DNA of 64,000 nucleotides from an uncultured Alphaproteobacteria bacterium (GTDB taxonomy: Bacteria > Pseudomonadota > Alphaproteobacteria > Geminicoccales > Geminicoccaceae). The notes below the pieces were generated by a model. It was not told where the DNA came from, made no database searches, and saw nothing but the letters and a program-made list of their open reading frames with translations. Positions 17,457 through 24,661 of the stretch are shown piece after piece; the first letter of the stretch is position 1, and each line of letters opens with the position of its first letter. The translations under genes were made by a program, and so were the position numbers. The stretch covers positions 1 to 64,000 of the forward strand of contig CALBAK010000026.1 of the NCBI GenBank assembly GCA_937926445.1, in the 5' to 3' direction.

Positions 17457-18959
17457 TCAGGCGCTCGCCCGTGCCCGCTCGCCGCCGCGCAGCCTCGCGA
17501 AGAGCGGCCAGAGGAGAAGCACGAGCCCCAACACCATGATGGAGCTCACGAGCGCGTTCGAGAAGAAGATCGAGAAGCTGCCCTCGGAGAGAAGGAGGGC
17601 CTGGCGGAAGGACTGCTCGGTCCGATCGCCCAGGACGAGAGCCAAGACGAGTGGGGCCAGGGGGTAGTCGAGCTTCTTCATCATGTAGCCCAGGACCCCG
17701 AAGATCAGCATGAGCACGATGTCGAAGGCGGCGTTGTTGACCGTGTAAGCCCCAATCGCGCAGACGACGAGGACGATGGCGGCGATGATCGGGAAGGGAA
17801 TTCGCAAGATCGCCGCGAACCAGGGCACGGCGGTGAGCACGATCGCGAGGCCCACGACGTTGCCGAGATACATCGAGGCGATCAGGCCCCAGACGAAGTC
17901 CTTCTGCTCGACGAAGAGCATGGGCCCGGGCTGAAGGCCCCACATGATCAAGCCGCCCAGGAGCACCGCGGCGGTGGGCGAGCCCGGGATTCCGAGGGTC
18001 AGCATGGGCAGGAGTGCCGAGGTGCCGGCGGCGTGCGCCGCGGTCTCCGGCGCGATCACTCCCTCGATGCGGCCGCGGCCGAACTCGGCGCCGTGGTGGC
18101 TCAACCGACGCGCTACACCGTAGCTCATGAAGGAGGCGGGGGTGGCGCCCGCCGGCGTGATCCCCATCCAGCAGCCGATCAGCGCCGAGCGCAGCACGAT
18201 CGCCCGGTGGCGCAGCATCTCGCCCCAGGTGCGCAGCACCGCGCGCAGGTCGATCCGGCCCTCGCGGCCACGGAAGGCGAGACCCTCCTCGATCGACTGG
18301 AGGATCTCGGAGATGCCGAACAGGCCGATCACGACGACGAGGAAATGGAAGCCGCGCATGAGCTCGGTCGAGCCGAAGGTGCCGCGCAGCTGGCCCGTGA
18401 CCGTGTCGAGCCCGACGCCGGCCAAAAGGAAGCCGAGCATCATCGAGGCCATGGTCTTGAAGGGCGAGCCCGAGGAGAAGCCGATGAAGCTCGCGAAGGC
18501 CAGGAACATGACGGCGAAGAACTCGGCGGGTCCGAAGCGCAGGGCGAAGCCCGCGACGAGCGGCGAGACGAAGGTGACGAGGAGGATCGCCACGAAGGCG
18601 CCGATGAAGGAGGAGGTGAAGGCGGCGGTCAGCGCCTCGGCGGCGCGACCCTGCTGGGCCATCGGATAGCCGTCGAAGGTGGTCGCCACCGACCAGGGTT
18701 CCCCCGGGATGTTGAAGAGAATCGAGGTGATGGCGCCGCCGAAGAGCGCGCCCCAGTAGATGCAGGAGAGGAGGATGATCGCCGAGACGGGCTCGAGGGT
18801 GAAGGTGAGGGGCAGGAGGATCGCGACCCCGTTCGCGCCGCCCAGGCCCGGTAGGACGCCGATCAAGACGCCGAGCACGATTCCCGCTACCATGAGGGCG
18901 AGGTTGGTCGGCTCGAGGGCGATCGTGAAGCCGTGGAGGAGGGCCACGAGCTCGCTCAT
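17457..18959 (-). CDS. tctA: Tripartite tricarboxylate transporter, TctA large permease
   Basis: A 500-residue inner-membrane protein with about eleven hydrophobic helices. Typical TctA segments are VLIGVLPGLGGANGVAILLP, IYWGALFGGAITSILFNIPG, GITPAGATPASFMSYG and LGIPGSPTAAVLLGGLIMWG. It uses the membrane gradient to import tricarboxylates or other organic acids handed over by TctC. It is last in a tctC-tctB-tctA cluster on the minus strand, 42 bases after tctB. Confidence 0.95.
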   Translation of the reverse strand: MSELVALLHGFTIALEPTNLALMVAGIVLGVLIGVLPGLGGANGVAILLPLTFTLEPVSAIILLSCIYWGALFGGAITSILFNIPGEPWSVATTFDGYPMAQQGRAAEALTAAFTSSFIGAFVAILLVTFVSPLVAGFALRFGPAEFFAVMFLAFASFIGFSSGSPFKTMASMMLGFLLAGVGLDTVTGQLRGTFGSTELMRGFHFLVVVIGLFGISEILQSIEEGLAFRGREGRIDLRAVLRTWGEMLRHRAIVLRSALIGCWMGITPAGATPASFMSYGVARRLSHHGAEFGRGRIEGVIAPETAAHAAGTSALLPMLTLGIPGSPTAAVLLGGLIMWGLQPGPMLFVEQKDFVWGLIASMYLGNVVGLAIVLTAVPWFAAILRIPFPIIAAIVLVVCAIGAYTVNNAAFDIVLMLIFGVLGYMMKKLDYPLAPLVLALVLGDRTEQSFRQALLLSEGSFSIFFSNALVSSIMVLGLVLLLWPLFARLRGGERARASA

Positions 18960-19001
18960 GGGGCATGCGGCTCCGCGGACGGGGGCGGACGGGGAGGGGG
19001 G

Positions 19002-19502
19002 TCAGAAGCCGAGGGCGTGCTCGACCGGACCCTTGGGCAGCGGGACCAGGAACCACACCTCGAAGAGCAGGAAGGCGGTGAGCACGAGAGCGGCCGCCAC
19101 CGGCACCGCCTGGCGCAGCGAGAAGCCGCCCAGGCCGCGCATGAACCAGAGCACGAGCGCCGCCGAGGCGGCATAGATGCCGACGAGGAAGATGGCGGCA
19201 CCATAAAGGGCGGCCGGGATCAGGACCTGGGCGACCAGCAGGAGGCGCGGCCAGCTGGCGAACAGCCGACCGTCGGCCGGCCGGGCGAGGGCACGAAGGA
19301 GGTTCACGGTGCTCGCGACGAGGAGGAGCAGGCCGATCCAGAAGAGGAAATAGCCCGCTTCGGGACCGTCGAAGGCCCAGCCGTTGCCGAGCCGCAAACC
19401 CTCGCGGATGGCGAGCCCGGCGATCGCGGCCATCAGGCTCGCGAGCAGGATCTCCATCGTCCGCTGAGCGATCCCGCTACCACCGCCGGCGAATTGCGGC
19501 AT
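19002..19502 (-). CDS. tctB: Tripartite tricarboxylate transporter, TctB small permease
   Basis: A 166-residue protein with four membrane helices (including AGYFLFWIGLLLLVASTVN and LLLVAQVLIPAALYGAAIFL), matching the small TctB subunit in size and in its GPEAGYFLF region. It completes the membrane unit with TctA. TctB proteins are poorly conserved, so the call relies on position between TctC and TctA as well as topology. Confidence 0.9.
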   Translation of the reverse strand: MPQFAGGGSGIAQRTMEILLASLMAAIAGLAIREGLRLGNGWAFDGPEAGYFLFWIGLLLLVASTVNLLRALARPADGRLFASWPRLLLVAQVLIPAALYGAAIFLVGIYAASAALVLWFMRGLGGFSLRQAVPVAAALVLTAFLLFEVWFLVPLPKGPVEHALGF

Positions 19503-19574
19503 GATCCGATCTCCCCCGCCTTTCCTCGTGGCGCCGGGCCGCCGGACGGGCCGCGAGGCGGCCGCCGGCTCCGC

Positions 19575-20570
19575 TCATTTCGCCAAGAAGCCCGCCTCGG
19601 CCATGAGCTTGCGATGGCGCTCCTCTTCCCGCTCGAGCCAGGCGCGGAACTCCGGGCCATCGAGCGCGGTCTGGTTGAAGGCGCCTTGGGCCATGAGCTC
19701 CTTCCATTCCGGTGTCGCGCGGACTTTGTCGAGGAGGTCGACGTAGAAACGTACCGTCTCGTCGCCGACGCCGGCCGGCATGAAGATGCCGCGCAGCATC
19801 AGATATTCGACGTCGAGACCCTGGCTCTTGCAGGTCGGGATGTCGCTCCAGGCCTTCCCGTCGACGATGGCGTCGGGATAAGGCATGGGCTGCGAATCGA
19901 AGACGCAGAGCGGGCGAACTTTGCCCGCCTTCCAGTGGCTGACGGCCTCGATCGGGTTGTTGACGGTGGTGTCGACGTGGCGGCCCACGAGCTGGACCGC
20001 GACCTCGCCGCCGCCCTTGTAGGGCACGTAGGTGAACTGCGTGCCGATGGCCTTACCGAGGGCCACGGTGATGATGTGGTCCTCCTGACGCGAGCCGGTG
20101 CCGCCCATTCGCAGCTTCTGGCCCTTGGCGGCGGCCACGAAATCGGCCACGCTCTGCCAAGGGGATTCGCTGTTGACCCACAGCACGAACTCGTCGAGCG
20201 CCAGCATCTTGACCGGTGTGATGTCGGTCCAGCGGAAGGGCACTCCGGTCGCCAAAGGTGTGGTGAACAGGCTCGAGAGTGTGATCAGGAGCAGATGGGC
20301 GTCGCCCTTCTTCTCCTTGACCTCGAGGAAAGCCTCGGCCCCGGCGCCGCCGCCCTTGTTCTGCACGACGATCGGCTGGCTCATGAGATTATGTTTGGCG
20401 ACGATGCCCTGGATCGCGCGGGCCATCTGGTCGGCGCCGCCGCCCGTCCCGGCCGGGACATAGAGTTGTACCGGTTTGCTGGGCTGCCAGGCGACCGCCG
20501 AGGCGGCGAACGCACCGGCTGTCAACACCATCGTGCATCCCGCCAACAGGCGGCGACAGGTGCTCAACAT
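19575..20570 (-). CDS. tctC: Bug-family (TctC) tricarboxylate-binding protein
   Basis: A 331-residue periplasmic binding protein. A signal peptide (AGCTMVLTAGAFAASAVAWQ) is followed by the Bug core: YVPAGTGGGADQMARAI, IVVQNKGGGAGAEAF, and GGTGSRQEDHII. The usual ligand-contacting region FTYVPYKGGGEVAVQLVG is present. The ligand is probably an organic acid. It is the first gene of the tct cluster and diverges from the acyl-CoA ligase, with a short inverted repeat between them. Confidence 0.92.
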   Translation of the reverse strand: MLSTCRRLLAGCTMVLTAGAFAASAVAWQPSKPVQLYVPAGTGGGADQMARAIQGIVAKHNLMSQPIVVQNKGGGAGAEAFLEVKEKKGDAHLLLITLSSLFTTPLATGVPFRWTDITPVKMLALDEFVLWVNSESPWQSVADFVAAAKGQKLRMGGTGSRQEDHIITVALGKAIGTQFTYVPYKGGGEVAVQLVGRHVDTTVNNPIEAVSHWKAGKVRPLCVFDSQPMPYPDAIVDGKAWSDIPTCKSQGLDVEYLMLRGIFMPAGVGDETVRFYVDLLDKVRATPEWKELMAQGAFNQTALDGPEFRAWLEREEERHRKLMAEAGFLAK

Positions 20571-20628
20571 CGCGCCCTCTCAACGCAATCGGCCGAGCGG
20601 TATTAGGGACGATCGTCGCGAGTGTCAA

Positions 20629-20643
20629 AACACTTTTCGTGTT
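20629..20643. promoter_or_regulatory. Small inverted repeat in the tctC/ligase divergent gap
   Basis: AACAC-TTTTC-GTGTT, perfect five-base arms, lies in the 169-base gap between the divergent tctC and acyl-CoA ligase starts. The gap is less GC-rich than the genes. A regulator site is possible, but arms this short can arise by chance. Confidence 0.3.
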
Positions 20644-20739
20644 GGCGGATCGAAGAGGATCGTTCGCCCCTTGTCGACGCGGTCGGCGGTCGGCAGGTTC
20701 GCCGGCCGTCGAGGGCGGAAAGATCGGGAGCTCGCGGGG

Positions 20740-22275
20740 ATGAACCTCGCCCATCTCTTCCTTCGGACCGCACGGCGCGACGGCGAAGCGCCGGCGGTCG
20801 GGCTCGGTACGCGCACGCTCTGGACCTATCGGCAGCTCGTCGATCGCGCCGCCCGGCTGGCGGGCGGTCTCCGCTCGAGATTCGGCTGCGAGCCCGGCGA
20901 GCGGGTGGCGATCGTGATGGAGAACCGGCCCGAATATCTCGAGATCGAACTCGCCACCTGGTGGGCGGGGGCGGCGATCGTGCCGATCAACGCCAAGCTC
21001 CATCCCAAGGAGCTCGGTTGGATCCTGGGGCACGCCGAGCCGCGGGTGTGCTTCGTTTCGGAGAAGCTCGCGGATGCGGTGGCAGAGGCCGACCCGCCCG
21101 CTTCCTGCCGGGTGGTCGAGGCGGCGACGGTCGAGTATGCGGACCTGTTCGAGGAGGCGGCGCCGGCGATGGCCGAAGTGGGGCCGGACGCGCTCGCTTG
21201 GCTCTTCTACACGAGCGGCACCACCGGCCGGCCCAAGGGCGCGATGATCACCCACGGCAATCTGCGCGCCATGACCTACGCCTACCACATCGACGTGGAC
21301 GAAGTGGCGCCGCGCTCGGCGCTTCTGCACGCGGCACCCTTGAGCCACGGCTCGGGCTGCTACGTGAGCCCGCACGCGGCGGTCGGCTCCTGCCACGTCG
21401 TGCCGGAGACCGGTGGCTTCGACGAGGCCGAGGTGTTCGAGCTCTGGCGGGCCTGGGGCCGCGTCCACATGTTCGCCGCCCCCACCATGGTCAAACGGCT
21501 CGTCCGCCACGCGAAGGCGAAGGGCCTCGCGGGCGAGGGGCTCGCCACGATCGTCTACGGCGGGGCGCCCATGTATCTGGCCGACCTCGAGGAGGCGCAC
21601 GGCGTCTTGGGGTTCCGGCTGGCCCAGCTCTACGGCCAGGGGGAATCGCCGATGTGCATCACCGCCCTCTCGCGGCGCGAGCACGAGGCGGCAGCCCGAG
21701 CCGGACGGCGCGACATCCTGCAGTCTGCCGGCACCGCGCAGATCGTGGTCGAGGTGGCGATCGCCGACGAGGAGGGCCGCCGGCTGTCGCCCGGGGCGGT
21801 CGGCGAGGTGCTGGCGCGAGGTCCGAGCGTGGTCCCCGGCTATTGGCGCGATCCCGAGGCCACGCGGCGGACCATGGGCGACGGCTGGCTACGGACGGGT
21901 GATCTCGGCGCGCTCGACGAACAGGGCTATCTCACGCTCAAGGACCGCTCGAAGGATCTGATCATCTCGGGCGGGGCCAACATCTATCCGCGCGAGGTCG
22001 AGGAGGCGCTGCTCACCCATCCGAAGGTCAAAGAGGTCTCGGTCGTGGGCCTGCCCGACCCCGAATGGGGCGAGCGGGTGGTGGCCTGCGTCGTGGCCGA
22101 GCCCGGTACCCGAGCCGACGAGCTCGACGCCCATTGTCTGCGCGAGATCGCCCGCTTCAAGCGGCCCAGGCGCTACGTCTTCCTGGATTCGCTTCCCAAG
22201 AGTGCGTACGGCAAGATTTTGAAGCGCGAGCTCAGGGACCGGCTCGCCCGCGAGGCGGCGAGCGAGGGGAGCTAG
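20740..22275 (+). CDS. AMP-dependent acyl-CoA synthetase
   Basis: A 511-residue adenylate-forming ligase that activates a carboxylic acid to acyl-AMP and then acyl-CoA. Core motifs are the P-loop-like YTSGTTGRPKGAMITHGNL, YGQGESP, GWLRTGDLGALDEQGYL, LKDRSKDLIISGGANIYPRE and the C-terminal lysine in SAYGKILKRELRDRL. The start ATG at 20740 gives the usual MNLAHLFLRTA opening. It ends with TAG, sharing the palindrome CTAG with the convergent methyltransferase gene. Acid substrate unknown; adjacency to the tct uptake genes suggests use of an imported acid. Confidence 0.9.
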   Translation: MNLAHLFLRTARRDGEAPAVGLGTRTLWTYRQLVDRAARLAGGLRSRFGCEPGERVAIVMENRPEYLEIELATWWAGAAIVPINAKLHPKELGWILGHAEPRVCFVSEKLADAVAEADPPASCRVVEAATVEYADLFEEAAPAMAEVGPDALAWLFYTSGTTGRPKGAMITHGNLRAMTYAYHIDVDEVAPRSALLHAAPLSHGSGCYVSPHAAVGSCHVVPETGGFDEAEVFELWRAWGRVHMFAAPTMVKRLVRHAKAKGLAGEGLATIVYGGAPMYLADLEEAHGVLGFRLAQLYGQGESPMCITALSRREHEAAARAGRRDILQSAGTAQIVVEVAIADEEGRRLSPGAVGEVLARGPSVVPGYWRDPEATRRTMGDGWLRTGDLGALDEQGYLTLKDRSKDLIISGGANIYPREVEEALLTHPKVKEVSVVGLPDPEWGERVVACVVAEPGTRADELDAHCLREIARFKRPRRYVFLDSLPKSAYGKILKRELRDRLAREAASEGS

Positions 22276-23051
22276 GCGGCGCCGAGCTCGAGCCACAGGC
22301 TCGTCTCGAAAGCACCGGGCAGGAGCGGCAGGGTCGAGAGCGGGCCCGCGGCGATCCGCTCGGCCCGTCGTGTCAACATCCAACGGCTCGCCCAGAGCGG
22401 GCGGAAGCGGGATCCCAAGAGAAGGGCCGCCACCACCGTCTGCTCGTTGTAGCCGCGCCACGCCCAACTCTCGGGATAAGCCTCGGGCAAGAAGACATCG
22501 TGCAGGTGGAGCAGCACGCCAGGGGAGAGTCGAGGAAGGATCCGGCAGACCACGAGGTCGACGTCGCTGCCGGGGACCGCGAGGTGGCTCGAATCGACGA
22601 ACAGCACGTCGCCCGGGCCGAGTTCGCTCGCAAGGCCGAGCTCGCTCTCGCTCAAGAGACGGGCCCGGTGCTCGACCATGGGCGGCAGCGGCGCGCGCGG
22701 CTCGGGGTCGACCGCGACGAGCCGCCCGCCGCCGTTGTCGGTGAGTGCGCGGGCGAGGAAGCGGGTGGAATGGCCGGAGCCGATCTCGAGCACGAGCCTC
22801 GGTCGGTGCTCGCGGACCAGGGCGTAGGCGATCGCCGCATCGAGCCGGGGGAACCAGTCCTGGTCGAGACGCGGGGCGGGGGCGGGGCCGCGCATGGCGG
22901 CGAGCTCGGATGCGTGTCGCTCGGCAGCGGCGAGGGTCGCGAGAAAGGTCGACTCGTGGCGGGCGAGCAGCGGCTCGAGTTCGGGATAGGCGCCGGGCGG
23001 GCGGATCCGCTCGGCCCAGTGGCAGGGGAGGAAGAAGCCCGGACCGTTCAA
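22272..23051 (-). CDS. Class I SAM-dependent methyltransferase (Methyltransf_24-like)
   Basis: A 259-residue protein with the SAM motif LVLEIGSGHSTRFLARAL, then VAVDPEPR and GDVLFVDSSHLAVPGSDVDL, as in methyltransferases related to cephalosporin hydroxylase. The C-terminal part has LLHLHDVFLPEAYPE and RGYNEQTVVAALL, found in sugar-modifying relatives. Start is a TTG overlapping the MBL stop (TTGA), with no better candidate; this is less certain. It ends with TAG within the shared CTAG. The acceptor is unknown. Confidence 0.75.
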   Translation of the reverse strand: MNGPGFFLPCHWAERIRPPGAYPELEPLLARHESTFLATLAAAERHASELAAMRGPAPAPRLDQDWFPRLDAAIAYALVREHRPRLVLEIGSGHSTRFLARALTDNGGGRLVAVDPEPRAPLPPMVEHRARLLSESELGLASELGPGDVLFVDSSHLAVPGSDVDLVVCRILPRLSPGVLLHLHDVFLPEAYPESWAWRGYNEQTVVAALLLGSRFRPLWASRWMLTRRAERIAAGPLSTLPLLPGAFETSLWLELGAA

Positions 23052-23890
23052 GGTTCGAGCACCATACCCTCGCGACCGACGAGAGAGCCCGGGAAGCGGT
23101 CACCGAGCAGGGCGTCGATCAGGTCGAGCTCGGTGTCGTCGCGCTCGGGGTCGTGGTGGAAGGTCACGAGCCGACCGGCGCCGGCGGCCTCGCACAGCCG
23201 CACGCCCTCTTCCCAGGTCGAGTGGCCCCAGCCGCGGAAGCGGACCATCTCGGCATCGGTGTAGGTGGCGTCGTAGATGACGATCTGGGCGCCCTCGATG
23301 AGGGCCAGCACGGCCGGATCGTGACCGTGCTCGGGATGCTCGGTGTCGGTCACGTAGCAGATCGAGCGACCGCCATAGTCGACCCGGTAGCCGGTAGCGC
23401 CGCCGGGGTGGCGGAGCGCGGCGGTCTGCACCCGCACGCCCGGGATGGGCTCGAGCACGTCGCCCGCGTCGAAATCGTGGAAGGCGATGCAGGCGTGCAT
23501 GATGTCGAGCGGTACCGGGAAATAGGGGCTCTCCATGAGCCGGCAGAGCACCTCCTGAAGGCTGCGCCCGGCGCGCCGCAGGTGGCCCGCCCAGAGCTCG
23601 AAGCAGTTGCCGGGCTGGTAGGCCGGCTTGAAGAAGGGTAGCCCGAGCACGTGGTCGAGATGGGTGTGGGTGAGAAACAGGTGGGCGTCGTGGCGGCCGC
23701 CTTCGCTCGCCGCCATCGCGTTGCCGAGGACACGCAGCCCGGTGCCGGCGTCGAAGACGAGCCGGTGAGGGCCGCAACGGATTTCGACGCAAGCGGTGTT
23801 GCCGCCGAACCGCCGGGTCGAGGGGCCGGGGCAGGGGACGGTGCCGCGCACGCCCCAGAGCTTGACCCAGAATTCGCCCGCACCACCCAT
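23048..23890 (-). CDS. MBL-fold hydrolase (tRNase Z / CpsB-like phosphodiesterase type)
   Basis: A 280-residue beta-lactamase-fold hydrolase. It begins FWVKLWGVRGTVPCPGP and has RFGGNTACVEI, LVFDAGTGLRVLG, the zinc motif THTHLDHVLGLPFF, YVTDTEHPEHG and a late STWEEGVRL with TFHHDPERDD. This WGVRGT-type group is often called a phosphoribosyl 1,2-cyclic phosphate phosphodiesterase-like family; the true substrate is not known. Start ATG at 23890; the frame is open 39 codons further upstream without family similarity. The methyltransferase is coupled at its 5' end (overlap). Confidence 0.85.
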   Translation of the reverse strand: MGGAGEFWVKLWGVRGTVPCPGPSTRRFGGNTACVEIRCGPHRLVFDAGTGLRVLGNAMAASEGGRHDAHLFLTHTHLDHVLGLPFFKPAYQPGNCFELWAGHLRRAGRSLQEVLCRLMESPYFPVPLDIMHACIAFHDFDAGDVLEPIPGVRVQTAALRHPGGATGYRVDYGGRSICYVTDTEHPEHGHDPAVLALIEGAQIVIYDATYTDAEMVRFRGWGHSTWEEGVRLCEAAGAGRLVTFHHDPERDDTELDLIDALLGDRFPGSLVGREGMVLEP

Positions 23891-24069
23891 GGCCTCGTCC
23901 GGTGCCGCGCCGTCCGCCGCGAACGGCCGACAATGAGCAGGAAAGCGGGGTGGCATCAACCGCACGGCAGCCGCGTCCTTAACGGCTCCTTTACCTTTGC
24001 CCGGCACAGTGGTGGCCGACCGCCCGGGTGCTGCCCGGGGGTTCGTCCGACCAGCCCTGGAAGCCCCGG

Positions 24070-24555
24070 ATGTCCGAGCCCTGCCGAATTCTGCCGATCC
24101 TCTCGCTCCTGCTCCTTCCGACCGGGACCGGCGCCGTGGCCGCGACCGTGACCGGCAATCTCGCGGTCACGGTCGAGGTGATCGCCACCTGCAAGGTCGG
24201 GGCGGCATCGCTCGGCTTCGGCACTTACGGTGTCGGCCAGACGGCGGACCTCAAAGCCCAAGGCACGATCGCCTACGAAGGCTGCGGCACCGGCCGGCTC
24301 AAGGTCCACCTCGACGGCGGGACGAACCGGAACACCGCCGCCCGCACCCTCGTCGACAGCGCCGGCAACAAGCTCGCCTATCAGCTCTACCGCGACAGCG
24401 CCCGCACGAAGGTGTGGGGAACGGGGTCGAACGCGCTCAGCTTCACGCCCTCGAGCGGCACCGGCAGTCTCGTGGTCTATGGCACGATCCCGGGCGGCCA
24501 ATCGGTACCGGTCGGCCGCTACAGCGACACGGTGCTCGTCACCGTCGACTTTTGA
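24070..24555 (+). CDS. Spore coat protein U domain (SCPU) secreted pilus-type protein
   Basis: A 161-residue secreted protein. A signal peptide (ILPILSLLLLPTGTGAVAA) precedes TVTGNLAVTVEVIATCKV, the usual SCPU start with its first cysteine, FGTYGVGQ, YEGCGTG with the second cysteine, LAYQLYRDSARTKVWG and an ending GRYSDTVLVTVDF. SCPU proteins are chaperone-usher pilus subunits of the Csu type. Normally they sit in a csu operon with chaperone and usher; none is nearby, so this is an orphan. Start ATG 24070. Confidence 0.85.
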   Translation: MSEPCRILPILSLLLLPTGTGAVAATVTGNLAVTVEVIATCKVGAASLGFGTYGVGQTADLKAQGTIAYEGCGTGRLKVHLDGGTNRNTAARTLVDSAGNKLAYQLYRDSARTKVWGTGSNALSFTPSSGTGSLVVYGTIPGGQSVPVGRYSDTVLVTVDF

Positions 24556-24661
24556 AGTGGTGGATGCCGGCGTGCGGGCCGAACTTGGCGCAGGGCGCGT
24601 CCTCGCGGGACCGCTTGTTCGGGCCGGTGCGACCTCGTAACGAGCGGGGTGTCGGGTCCGG